Positions 41,394 to 50,794 of a DNA stretch of 51,646 nt are shown piece after piece. The stretch is from Ceratorhiza oryzae-sativae (taxonomy: Eukaryota > Basidiomycota > Agaricomycetes > Cantharellales > Ceratobasidiaceae). The stretch spans positions 1-51,646 of the forward strand of contig JARWMV010000104.1 in the NCBI GenBank assembly GCA_030998015.1, in the 5' to 3' direction. Positions within the stretch are counted from its first letter, which is position 1. The number at the start of each line of letters is the position of its first letter. The notes under the pieces were generated by a model. The model did no database searches and was not told the origin of the DNA. It saw only the letters and a program-made list of their open reading frames with translations. The position numbers and the translations under genes are program-made.

Positions 41394-41635
41394 TATAGAA
41401 ATCAAATGCATATATTTATTATATAGAAACAGTTTACAAAAAGAACGTGTGAGTGTAAGTGAAGAGATGGATTATGGGGGGCTCATAGAGTCCTTATTTA
41501 TACCCAACGTATTCACATGAGTCATATGCTCTGCTGCTGCACATATACTGTGCATACATGATGCATTCACACTTGACTCAATTACTGACTCATACACATT
41601 CTAGATCATTCGAGTATGTACATGAATATTCTACA
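41394..41635 (-). repeat. Solo LTR (242 bp, fourth family) in element B leader
   Basis: It is flanked by CAGGG at 41389-41393 and 41636-41640. On the minus strand it begins TGTAGAATATTC and ends TTTCTATA, with short inverted ends TGTAGA/TCTATA, and has a TATAAATA box in the middle. Its small size would suit a Copia-type element. It lies 8 bases upstream of the gag ATG of B. Confidence 0.8.
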
Positions 41636-41640
41636 CAGGG

Positions 41641-42962
41641 AGGTCTCAGATAAATTCTAAGAGCGACAGAGACGATAGGGAATTACTGGGAATTGGGAAT
41701 TGTTTTGGTACCAGAAGATTTCTGTACCCCGCACATGTCTATAAATTTCAAAGTTTTCAATTCCCCCAGATCTCAGCCACATATCGTCCAAGTCCCAACT
41801 CTTGGTGTCCTGGCAATGGTATGGTGGTTCCACCCTCTTCAGTTTAGTTTGGTCCCAAAGGAGTGCTTCCTTGGGGAAAATCAATTTGGGCTGCTGGAAG
41901 GGGTGCTTCTTCCTGAATTGGCAAGCTCATGCCACTTAGAAAGATGGGGTGAGGGAGGTCTGAAGGTGTTGAGAAGGTAGGGAAGGCATACTTGTGGGGT
42001 TCAGTTGTTTCTTGGACTAGTGCTTGTAGTGTGAGATGGTTGTGGAGGAGGGATAGATAGTCCTCCTGGTGTTTGTGCAACCACTTGGTTAGGTATGTGC
42101 AGTGGGCCTCAGCTTCGTGGAGTTTTTCACAAGTTTCTTTGTACCTATTATGGTAATGATGATACCTGTCTTGGAAATTTTTGATGGTATCTAGTAGGTG
42201 ATGAAGGAGTTGTTGGCCAAGGTTCTCCATCTTATAGCTGGTGACAGGGGATGGTGTAGTAGTATAAGAATTTGTCCTTCTTAGGACAGTAAGGGCAGCA
42301 CACAGGGAAGGTGGCTCTGTTTGCCTGATGGCAAATTTTGCACTCAGGGGCACCCAGCTTGGTAACAAAGGCTTGTTGGGCTTGTCTGACTTTCTGGGAA
42401 TGGACTTTGACGATTTTCACATGGTTAAAATTGATGTGCCCAGCCTCTTTGAGGATGTCTTCAACCGAGTTGAGAGTGAAGCAGTGGATAGACAGGTGTC
42501 CAAACCACCCACACAAATGGCAGTGCTGGTCTTCTGTAAAGGGTTGTGCCACTGAGGGCCATGCGTTCTGTCAGAGACGTACTTGATCATGAGCAAGACA
42601 GAACAAGAAAAGATAGACCATTTCCCAAGTCTATTGGAATAGGAAGGTGACCTCCATTGCTCAGCTACTTAAGGGCAATGAGTGACCCCACCTCTTTTTG
42701 ACCAAAGAGATTAGAGAACCAAAGCTTGTTACAACATGTGAGGGACCCAACCTTTGGTCAGTGAGCTGCCACATCTGTGAGGACTGATAGCAGTTCAACT
42801 GATATAGGTATGCAAGGTTTCACAGAGGCATGTATAGGGCAATGATGTCTTGTGGCTGTGGATAGATGGAGTAGGATTGGGGAAGGCAACAGGGTGTTAT
42901 CTCAAGACAATGCCAACAGTGTTCCAGACGTATCCCAGGCAACACTGAGACTTATGATTGAA
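41641..42962 (-). CDS. Element B leader: three accessory frames
   Basis: Frame 1 (42232-42552) has CHLCGWFGHLSIHC and CKIC/CPYC. Frame 2 (41844-42368, 174 codons) has the coiled coil. Frame 3 (41657-41884) has the SWDLDDMWLR tail. The +1 phase steps are the same as in A and D. Frame lengths survive here although the LTR of B is the most diverged of the family. Confidence 0.6.
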
Positions 42963-42976
42963 CAAGAACTTGACCT
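42962..42976 (-). promoter_or_regulatory. Primer-binding site of element B
   Basis: On the minus strand it reads AGGTCAAGTTCTTGT, the family site with one change at its far end. It is two bases from the LTR. Confidence 0.65.
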
Positions 42977-42978
42977 GA

Positions 42979-43340
42979 TGTAGACAATGACAAGTCAGGC
43001 GATGAGGAAAAGAATCAGAAAAGAACTTGTATACAACGAGAGGTCAAGTTCTTGAGGAGTCCTCTGTGAACTTGACCCAGTTTATATACATGATACAAGC
43101 CACATCATAACAAACAAGTCCATACAGTGAGTGATGACCAATAAGAGATAGAAGTGACTGCAGAACTGCAGAATTTCACATCAGAGTTGAAATACATTTT
43201 TGTTATCAGTCCAGAACATCCTTTGAATCACATGACACAGATAAACCATAAAAGCCAAGTATGTTTTGAAAATGATCTCATAAAATGTAATAAATCAAGA
43301 AAATATTATAGAGTAGATATATGCATGTCAGTTCATGACA
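42979..43340 (-). repeat. 5' LTR of element B
   Basis: It begins TGTAGACAATGACAAG and ends TTCATGACA, 362 bp. It is followed by ATTAC and then the protease region of element F. The matching 3' LTR would lie left of the window. Confidence 0.92.
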
Positions 43341-43640
43341 ATTACAAACCAATTGTTCTTTGTGACTGCCTATTTCTAGGATAAATACACATTCTGTATC
43401 AACAAGTCCAGAACTGATTTCACAACCATCAATAACTTTTAGTTTTTTGGGATTTTCTTTTTCTGAGTGGGTATTTGATATTGGGTGACTAATCTTGGGT
43501 GAATAAAGCAGGATGAGGCACCTGAGTCAACCATAGCCCATCCATGCATTGTTTGCATATGGTGGACACTTTTATTTGTGGGAGTGGATGGGACTGAAGA
43601 TGCAGTAAAATATATATTTAGAGGCAACACATCATCTACA
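43341..43640 (-). pseudogene. pol: Element F pol start (aspartic protease), frameshifted
   Basis: MLPLNIYFTASS (from 43630) leads to WAMVDSGASSCF, the retropepsin site. A stop at 43439-43441 comes from a one-base shift in the run of A around 43440. In the next frame the protein goes on as KKLKVIDG and SSGLVDTECVFIL, until element B cuts it at 43341. It is a family distinct from A to D. Confidence 0.8.
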
Positions 43641-45400
43641 GCATATATCTCAAAGTCTGTATCTTTTTGCCCTGAAACACTTGCTCCAATATTGGTGTTC
43701 AGGGGTCTTCATTTTCCAACTCCTCATCAGATAGTGATGTGCCTTGTCCAGAGTAAGATTTTGAGGGACAAACACTTGCATAATGGCCACAACCACCACA
43801 GGTATTACATATTACAGGTTTTTTCCCTTTTCCTGCAGCATCAAGGTCCATGGATCCAGGACCCTGGGCAGGAGCACGCTTGGGAGCAGAGGGAGCAATG
43901 ACAGCAACAGGATGTGAATCCTTGTTGATGTTTTTAAAGGTAGATTCTTCTTGTCATTCCATTTAACTGTTGGGACTACTGTACCTTTTGCATTTTTACC
44001 AATGGCTGTGATTGTTCCTTTTTGTCGACAACAACAAGTCAGGCGATGAAGAAAATAAGAAAAGAACTTGTATACAACAAGAGGTCAAGTTCTTGAGGAG
44101 TCCTCTGCAAACTTGACCTGGTTTATATACATGATACAAGCCACATCATAACAAACAAGTCCATACAGAGAGTCATGACTGATAAGAGATAGAAGCAACT
44201 GTGGAGCTGCAGAATTTCACATCAGAGTTGAAATGCATCTTGGTTATCAGTCCAGAACATCCTTTGAGTCACATGACACAGATATACCATAAAAGGCAAG
44301 TATGTTTTGAAAATGATCTCATAAAATGTAATAAATCAAGAAAATATTATAGGATAAATATATGTGTGTCAGTTCATGACACTTTTCAAGTGTTACCATT
44401 CACAATTGCATAAACCTTTTCCCTGACAGACATTTTTTCCCTGGCATTGCCTGTGGGAGATGCCATTGACAGCAAGGTCATGCTTTTGGAAGTGGTATTG
44501 CCTGATTTGGACAATGAGCCTGCTTTGGAGGACTTGTTCTGGCTTTTGAAAGACTCAAGATGTTGATTGGTTTTAAGGGCCTTCTCAGCCAATATTTGGA
44601 GTGTGACTGAGCTGAGGTTATAATTGAAGTCTTGGGCCACCATGACCTTCTTGATCTTCACTGAGAGATTGTTGTAGAAGTGGTCACAGTGCCTGGCTGT
44701 TGTACCCAAGCCCTTGGGAGTATGTCTGGAAGTCGTTGAAGTACTCCTGGACTGATCCTGTTTGGGTGAGCTCCATGTATTTAGCCTGGAAGTTTTCAGT
44801 TTTGTTGGAGATACTCCATCAGGCATCAAATTGCTCCCAGAAGCTTTGTAGGTCATGTAACCAGGGAACTGGTACACCTTGGACAACATCTTGATCAAGA
44901 TATGATTCAAGCCATTTGTGAGCTTTGCCTTCTAAGCAGTAGATAAAGTAAGCAATCTGCTTGTCAACAGATGCCTGGGGATAAGAGATACACACATAAT
45001 GTGTGACTGCAACCCTGAAAGCTGCTGCCTTGTCCTTGTCTGTGCCATTGAATTTTGCCAGGGGAGCAAGTTTTGGGATGTGCAACCTGCTTGGCTGTGC
45101 TGCTGAGGCTAGTGCAGGTGCAGGTGCTGGTGTTTGCGCCATTACCTGGTTCATGTTTGTTTCAAGGGCTTGGATGCTGGCTTCAAAGCCCTGCATGTTA
45201 TTGTTGGCTGTTTGGAGATTGGCCCTGGTTACTCCCATATAGACCATAAAGCTGTGATTGATGGTGACCAGGACATCCTTGATTTCTTGGAAGAACCAAG
45301 CCTGGTCATTTTGGTCAGCAGGGAGTGTGATTTGGTTAGGGTTGACTGAGATATAGTTTGGTGCAGGGGCCAGAGCAGGGGCAGCTGGAGTGGACAACAT
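43641..45400 (-). pseudogene. gag: Element F gag, interrupted by a solo LTR
   Basis: The start is ATG at 45400 (MLSTPAAPALAPAP). The N-terminal coiled coil and a Pro/Ala linker lead to a capsid-like region (LAPLAKFNGTDKDKAAAF, KAHKWLESYL, FWEQFDA). A TGA at 44819-44821 falls where element G reads on after QFNACW. Gag-like coding continues to the solo LTR (44023-44381) and beyond it to a zinc knuckle CNTCGGCGHYASVC near 43755-43800. It is homologous to the intact gag start of element G. Confidence 0.85.
44023..44381 (-). repeat. Family-1 solo LTR in element F gag
   Basis: It begins TGTCGACAACAACAAG and ends TTCATGACA, with CTTTT on both sides (44018-44022, 44382-44386). It has no polypurine tract or primer site next to it, so it is a solo LTR. 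Confidence 0.92.
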
Positions 45401-45594
45401 TGCTATAATAGGAAGGTGGATGGAAGGGTAGGGGTGCTCTTGATGCCAGGATTTTCACTCTTAAACACTGTGGTTGATCCAGGCCACAAACAAGATCAAT
45501 GAGCTGTACTGCAGCTAGCAGGGCTCAATTGCCAGCAATCACATCAAACAAAAATGGCCAAGCAGACACCACTCTCCAATCAGTACCAGGGTGA

Positions 45595-46329
45595 ATGCCA
45601 CAAGAACCAGTACCAATAATACAACCAATTCCCTGCCAGGAGACCTCTCTACATGAACAGATAGGAGCTTTCCATTTTGGCAGCTCACCACATGGCTGGC
45701 ATAGGGCACCACTAGCCACAATCACTTCCACAGACAAGGTGGAGGAAATGACACAGATCATTTATGATCAACAGGGCAAGCTAGATGAAGGGGACACTGC
45801 AGTACCACAAATGTCCTTTGCAAACCAAGCAGGGGAAATAGTTGACCAACAACCCAGTGCCCTAGCATCATTGACCCCTGTACAAATAATTGCCACTACC
45901 CTTCAAAGGGGCCTAATTGACTTTAGGGAAAGCAACTAAGAAGGGTTACAAAGGGCAATTGAATCATCAGAAAAATGTGGAAATCTTTTGATTGATTATG
46001 GGAAGAAGTTCAACAATATATCAGATACTGCAATAACATCCTGAAATTACTCACAAGAGAGCCTGAATACTGTTACAAGAATTGAAAGAGGGGTATCAGA
46101 GATGACAAAAAATCTCAGTGAGATAGTTGGAGCAGTAAATGATACCTTGCACCAACAAAAGAATGCCCTATTGTCAATAAAAGGGAATACCAACAAGATT
46201 GGAGATATCAAAACTGACTTGGAAACCATGAACATAACTATCCAAAGCACAGAGGAAGTTATGAGGGCACTGGAGCAACAAGTTACTGATGTCAGAGCTA
46301 CAACCAGAAGGGATGACCCAAATGTCTAA
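45595..46329 (+). pseudogene. Antisense coiled-coil frame in element F leader
   Basis: A plus-strand frame starts at ATG 45595 and stays in one phase to TAA 46327-46329, about 245 codons, with stops at 45937 and about 46042. Its second half (MTKNLSEIVGAVNDTLHQQK, KIGDIKTDLETMNITIQSTE, VMRALEQQVTDV) reads as an amphipathic coiled coil. It runs opposite to gag. It could be an antisense accessory gene of family 2, an older insertion, or coincidence. No family was recognised. Confidence 0.4.
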
Positions 46330-46352
46330 GTGGATGATGGGAGACCTATAGG

Positions 46353-46722
46353 TGTCACAAACTGACATGCATATATCCATTCTATAATATTTTCTTGATT
46401 TATTATATTTTATGAGACCATTTTCAAAACATACTTGCCTTTTATGGTATATCTGTGTCATGTGATTCAGGAGGTGTTCCAGACCAATAACCAAGATGTA
46501 TTTCAACTCTGATGTGAAATTCCACAGTTCTGCAGTTGCTTCTATTGCTTCTATCTCTTATTGGTCATGACTCACTGTACGGACTTGTTTGCTATGATGT
46601 GGCTTGTACCATGTATATAAACCAGGTCAAGTTTGCAGAGGACTCCTCAAGAACTTGACCTCTTGTCAAATACAAGTTCTTTCTTACTATTTTCCTTGTT
46701 GCCTGACTTGTCATCATCGACA
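46353..46722 (+). repeat. Family-1 solo LTR in element F leader
   Basis: It begins TGTCACAAACTGACATG and ends TCATCATCGACA, 370 bp, in the orientation opposite to the other family-1 copies. ATAGG flanks it (46348-46352, 46723-46727). TATATAAA and the GAGGACTCCTC palindrome are present on the plus strand. Confidence 0.92.
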
Positions 46723-46754
46723 ATAGGTGACAGTGCTGGAGGTCTAAGTCACAA

Positions 46755-47187
46755 CATCAAGGGGAAGATGTGTGACAAGGAGTAAGGGTGCGATAAGATG
46801 CAGATATAGAAGTATGTGCACTTGGTCTAAAGAGACCTGGGCAAGAACTATGCAATGGGTAATCACACAGGTAGTAGAGGGGATAAGACAGGAGGTTGAG
46901 TTCTGAGGCTTAAGGCTCTCAGACTCTCCCTTTATATATTCATATGAGTAGCTATATCAAATACAGATGGTGCAAGACTGCTATTGTACAATGTAATAAT
47001 GTTGCCATGTAACAGAATATTCCAGAAGGTACAAACAAGATGTAAACAACAACAAGGTCACATGATCATATAAGTAATTCTATGCATATATCTGATTAAA
47101 CAGGACTTGTCCAAAAATATGAAAAAGAGAGATATATAAAATATAGAAAAAGTATATTAAATCTGAATCATGGTCTAGGCCATGACA
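46755..47187 (-). repeat. 5' LTR of element F
   Basis: It is 433 bp. Its minus-strand start TGTCATGGCC-TAGACCATGA matches the start of the LTR at 49901. Near its middle CCTTTATATATTCATATG carries a TATA box on the minus strand. The inner edge reads CATCAAGGGG, where G has TGTCAAGGGG (reverse complement), so the terminal CA has mutated. Confidence 0.88.
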
Positions 47188-48446
47188 ACTTACCTGGCAA
47201 ACCACCTAGAAGAGGAAAGGCCATCTGACAAAACCAAGGATCAAAGGGAAGTTCAAGGGAGACCACAGGCAAGTAAGAGAAGCAGTGATATTCACTAAAA
47301 TGGACATCAAATGGGGATTCAACAATATTTGTATTAGGGAAGGTGATGAATGGAAGACAGCCTTCAAAACAAAATATGGCATCTATGAAAGCCTGGTGAT
47401 GCCTTTTGGGGTCATTAACAGACCAGCATACTTCCAAGGGTTTGTAAATGAACTCTTCAGAGACATGATTGGGGATTCCATGGTATTATATATGGATGAC
47501 ATCCTAGTTTACTCAAAAACCAGCGGAACATGTGGAACATGTGAAAGAAGTCCTGAGAAGACTCTGCCAAAACCACCTATTTTTAAAACCAAATAAATGT
47601 CATTTCTTCACAACAGAAACAAGTTTCATAGGCATTGTCATCTCCACAGAAGGTATGTCTATGAAGATGGATAAGATAAAAGCAATTGTTGATTGGAAAG
47701 CTCCCACTACAGTCAAGCAAGTACAAGCCTTCTTAGGACTTGCAGAATTTTACAGGAGATGGGTGGAAAACTTCAGTGAGACAGTGAAGCCACTAACAGA
47801 ACTAATCAAGAAGGATGCCAAATTCCAGTGGACAGAAAAAGAAGAGGAAGCATTCAACACAATCAAGGATTCAATCACAAAGGAACCAGTACTTATACAC
47901 CCAAATCCAGAGGAACTATATATTCTAGAAACAGATGCATCTGGAGTGGCACTTGGGGCAGTACTGAGCCAGAAAGGAAAGGATGGGAGATTACATCCCA
48001 TAGCCTACCTATCAGAAAGCTTCACACCAGCTCAAAGAAATTATGACACATATGACAAGGAACTACTTGCAATTGTACAAGCCCTCAGAAGATTTGGCAG
48101 AAATCTTCATCAAGGAAATATGGAGGCTGCATGGAACCCCTAAGACAACAGTATCAGACAGGGGTCCAACCTTCAACAGCCAATTCCTCTGTGCACTGTA
48201 CAAAGCATTAAAGATAGAACCCAGATACTCTACTGCATTTCACCCAGAAACAGATGGCACATCAGAAAGGACAAACCAATGGGTAGAAGGGCTTTTAAGA
48301 ACCTTCTGCAATTACAGGCAAGACAACTGGACAAATTGGCTACCTATCACAGAATTTTGTCATAACAACCATGTAAATTCAGCTACAGGGCAAACAGCCT
48401 TCAAAACTGTTTATGGAAGATCACCAACATGGGATATGCTGAAAGC
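47188..48446 (+). pseudogene. pol: Element H: pol fragment (RT-RNase H joined to integrase)
   Basis: This is a plus-strand Ty3/gypsy pol remnant with no LTR seen. From 47285: IFTKMDIKWGFNNI, YMDD in VLYMDDILVYSK (near 47490-47515), a frameshift near 47525, then IVDWKAPTTVKQVQAFLGLAEF, RNase H ETDASGVALGA and DTYDKELLAIVQAL. Near 48095 the frame jumps straight to late integrase (SDRGPTFNSQF, FHPETDGTSERTNQ). The tether, zinc module and first catalytic Asp are gone, a deletion of roughly 1 kb. Similarity ends near 48446 after YGRSPTW. Confidence 0.85.
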
Positions 48447-49050
48447 AGTTGTCAGACTTGCTTTACAAGTGGCTAATGCCTCTGATGGGTCTGGACTATG
48501 TCCAGACTACTGCTGATGTGTGGCTCATCTGGGCTTGATGCCTTGTGTGTGTCTACTGTCTTGTGGCTGGTGGACACCCATTGCTGAATAAGCAACTGTG
48601 GACAGCAGCTAAGTCAGATGCTCAGTGCTGGGGCTTGCAATGTGGTCTTGACTCAAGACCCTTCTAGCTGTTACTTAAGCTAATAAGTCAGCTAGGGACT
48701 GTTCTTTGCACTGGATGCTTTAGAGGGGAATTGACAAGGTAGAGCAAGCTGGGGTAGACTGGCTTGCTCTCCTTGCTTTTATACTAGTCTAACCAAGGAA
48801 ATGACTAAGTGTACATGCAGGATGAGTAAGAAGGAATGGCAGTGATCAGTCAGCCAGTTACCAATGATAGTATGTCCATCAGTCAGCTGGTAATAATAAT
48901 AGTAGCATGAGTAAGGTGAATGGCAGTGATCAGTAAGCAAGTGACTAATAATAGTACAAGGATCAGTAAGCAGGTGGAGGTGTTTACTCATAAAGTGGAG
49001 GTGGTCAAGCCACAAGACAAAGGTGGAGAACAAAGGGAAGAAAATGATGG
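48447..49050. other. No gene seen; imperfect tandem repeat at 48830-48990
   Basis: The first 370 bases show nothing I can name. From about 48830 to 48990 a unit of roughly 65 bases recurs (AATGGCAGTGATCAGT, AGCAAGTGACTAATAATAGT and variants, with extra half-units GGATCAGTAAGCAGG). It is likely a decayed minisatellite. Confidence 0.5.
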
Positions 49051-49470
49051 TTAGCCACAAGACCTTTGATCATGGCTCATGACAACAGGTGGAACAATGC
49101 ATATTTGTAGCTCTTCAGTGATAATCTCCTGTCTGTTTGTGTAGCCATGCTGTTGTAAAACAAATGTCTGATCCACTGTCATTCCATTAAATATTGCATG
49201 CAATGCTGACATGAGAGTTCTTACTGCATGTAACAAATCCTGTATGTCCTGCCTAAACACTGAAGGCCTGTTGGGATTTTGATCCAAATCATGTTCTGGG
49301 AATTTCTGAAACAGAGCTTCAATGACCTTGTCCACAAGCCTGTCTTTGAGACTATAGTATTTGCTGTGCTTGTCCTGTTCTTTAGATGTCCCTTTTAACT
49401 TCAAACAGTGGTCAGCCAAGGTTAGAATGAATTTCCATTCTTCTTGACTAAAGATGGATGGAGGGGCCAT
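49051..49470 (-). CDS. Hypothetical protein, 139 residues
   Basis: The frame runs from ATG 49468-49470 (MAPPSIFSQEEWKFILTLAD) to 49051. It is mixed charged and helical: KYYSLKDRLVDKVIEALFQK, DIQDLLHAVRTLMSALHAIF. A real ATG, even composition and about 140 codons favour a genuine, perhaps truncated, gene. I recognise no domain. It lies between H and G and could belong to an older element or be a relic of host sequence. Confidence 0.45.
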   Translation of the reverse strand: MAPPSIFSQEEWKFILTLADHCLKLKGTSKEQDKHSKYYSLKDRLVDKVIEALFQKFPEHDLDQNPNRPSVFRQDIQDLLHAVRTLMSALHAIFNGMTVDQTFVLQQHGYTNRQEIITEELQICIVPPVVMSHDQRSCG

Positions 49471-49900
49471 TTTGTGAGTATGGTACAATCCATGCTAATT
49501 CCGCCCCACATTTATCTGATGCCACTTGGTGCATTAGGTGGCATGTTCTCTCAATCCAAAACATCATGCTTACTGGCTTCTCAACAAGGTGAAACATCTC
49601 CAAAACTTGTGAGAGTCGATTGTCTTCCTACCCTGCTTTCTCCCAACACAGTATTCATAACTTTACCACACACATTTGTGGATCTTGGTGGATGATCCAA
49701 AATGCAGTATGTTCTCCCCTGTCAGCTGGGTCCTCATCCTCAGCACAGTTTAATGCATGGGCAATCAATCTCCACCTGCTATCAGCTTGCCATGAAAGCT
49801 TCATCCACGGAATGCTGCATGTACCTGTGCTACTGATGCTGCCCCTTTATCACACTTATTCAACAATTTCAATCCACTGAATGCATGGGCCTGCTTCCAG
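49471..49900. other. No feature seen
   Basis: AT-rich sequence between the hypothetical gene and the LTR of element G. A frame at 49620-49880 has no recognisable content. Confidence 0.4.
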
Positions 49901-50336
49901 TGTCATGGCCTAGACCATGACACAGATTTTATTATGATTTTCCTATATTATACACATCTCTCTTTTTCATATTTTTGGACAAGTCCTGTTTAATCAGATA
50001 TATGCATAGAATTACTTACATGATCACGTGACCTTGTTGTTGTTTACATTCTGTTTGTACCTTCTGGAATATTCTGTTACATGGCACCATTCTTACATTG
50101 TATGATAGTCGTCTCACACCATATGTGTATTTGATATAGCTCATCATATGAATATATAAGGGAGAGTCTGAGAGCCTTAAGCCTCAGAACTCAACCTCCT
50201 GTCGTATCCCTTCTACTACCTGTGTGACTCTTAGTCCATAGTCCCTGCCCAGTCCTCTTAAGGACAAGTGCACATACTTCTACCTCCTTGTGTCTTATCG
50301 CACCCCTACTCCTTGTCGCATGTCTCCCCCTTGACA
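49901..50336 (+). repeat. 5' LTR of element G
   Basis: It is 436 bp, beginning TGTCATGGCC and ending CCCCTTGACA. It has a TATATAAGGG box near 50155 and a TCACGTGA site at 50024-50031. The first 22 bases form a palindrome (TGTCATGG, six bases, CCATGACA). It matches the LTR at 46755-47187 in reverse. Confidence 0.9.
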
Positions 50337-50794
50337 TTGTGACTTAGACCTCCAGCATCATCACCTATAGGTCTCCCATCGTCCTCTTAGACGTTTGGGT
50401 CATCCTTCCTGGTCATAGCTCTGACATTAGGTCAAGTTCTTCCTTGTCAACTCGGGATTGAGATGTACCCCTGTACTAGCCTACTGTGAAACAGAGAAAG
50501 GCTTGGACTGCATAATAATCAAAAGCAGAAAGAGACTATCCAGTAACAGGTGTCTACAAGGCAGATGGTACCTATTGCCCAACCCTAGGACTCTTGTCCA
50601 TCACTGCACATGTCGCAGACAGCAATCTACCCGCTTGCAAAAAAGATGCTCTATATCATGCCTGTCAAAGGCTTGTTGATTAGTTGTAGTCATTGTCCAA
50701 CACTAGGTAGCAGAGCAGCCACAGTGTTTGAGAGTGAAAATCCCAGCTTCAAGAGCACCCACCATATTTGTCTATCCCACTTCCTTTTTTAGCT
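50337..50794 (+). other. Element G leader
   Basis: It is 458 bp between LTR and gag. The first 90 bases match element F (GTGACTTAGACCTCCAGC and CCTATAGGTCTCCC). The remainder is shorter than in F. The base pattern after the LTR lacks TGG and I cannot assign a primer. Confidence 0.55.

Larger units (their letters stand above)
81..43340 (-). mobile_element. Element B: Ty3/gypsy chromovirus (family 1), split by nested insertions
   Basis: B is one family-1 LTR retrotransposon in pieces. Read on the minus strand it has its 5' LTR (42979-43340), leader frames (41641-42962), gag start (41104-41386), gag piece 2 (21050-21132), gag piece 3 (8158-8534), gag end (408-1072) and pol start (81-411); the rest lies beyond the left edge. 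The pieces join without gap when three insertions with duplicated target sites are removed: hAT 21133-41103, Plavaka 8535-21049 and element A 1073-8157. B itself sits in the protease region of family-2 element F. Its LTR is more diverged (362 bp) than those of A, C and D, consistent with being the oldest copy here. Confidence 0.85.
45401..46754 (-). other. Element F leader
   Basis: This is 1.35 kb between LTR and gag, of which 370 bp are a solo LTR. The LTR-proximal part matches the start of the leader of element G (CCTATAGGTCTCCCATC). G lacks most of the rest. On the opposite strand lies a long frame, listed separately. Confidence 0.6.
43341..47187 (-). mobile_element. Element F: family-2 Ty3/gypsy, 5' part
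   Basis: On the minus strand: 5' LTR 46755-47187, leader to 45401, gag to about 43650, start of pol to 43341. There element B is inserted and the rest lies beyond the left edge. Two family-1 solo LTRs interrupt it. Its LTR matches that of element G (49901-50336) in opposite orientation. It is itself inserted in the pol fragment H or adjoins it directly at 47188. Confidence 0.85.

Noticed and set aside
42979..44381. One element bounded by the LTRs at 42979-43340 and 44023-44381
   Set aside because: The sequence between them is family-2 gag-pol of element F, the right LTR has its own CTTTT duplication, and the left one carries the primer-binding site and leader of element B.
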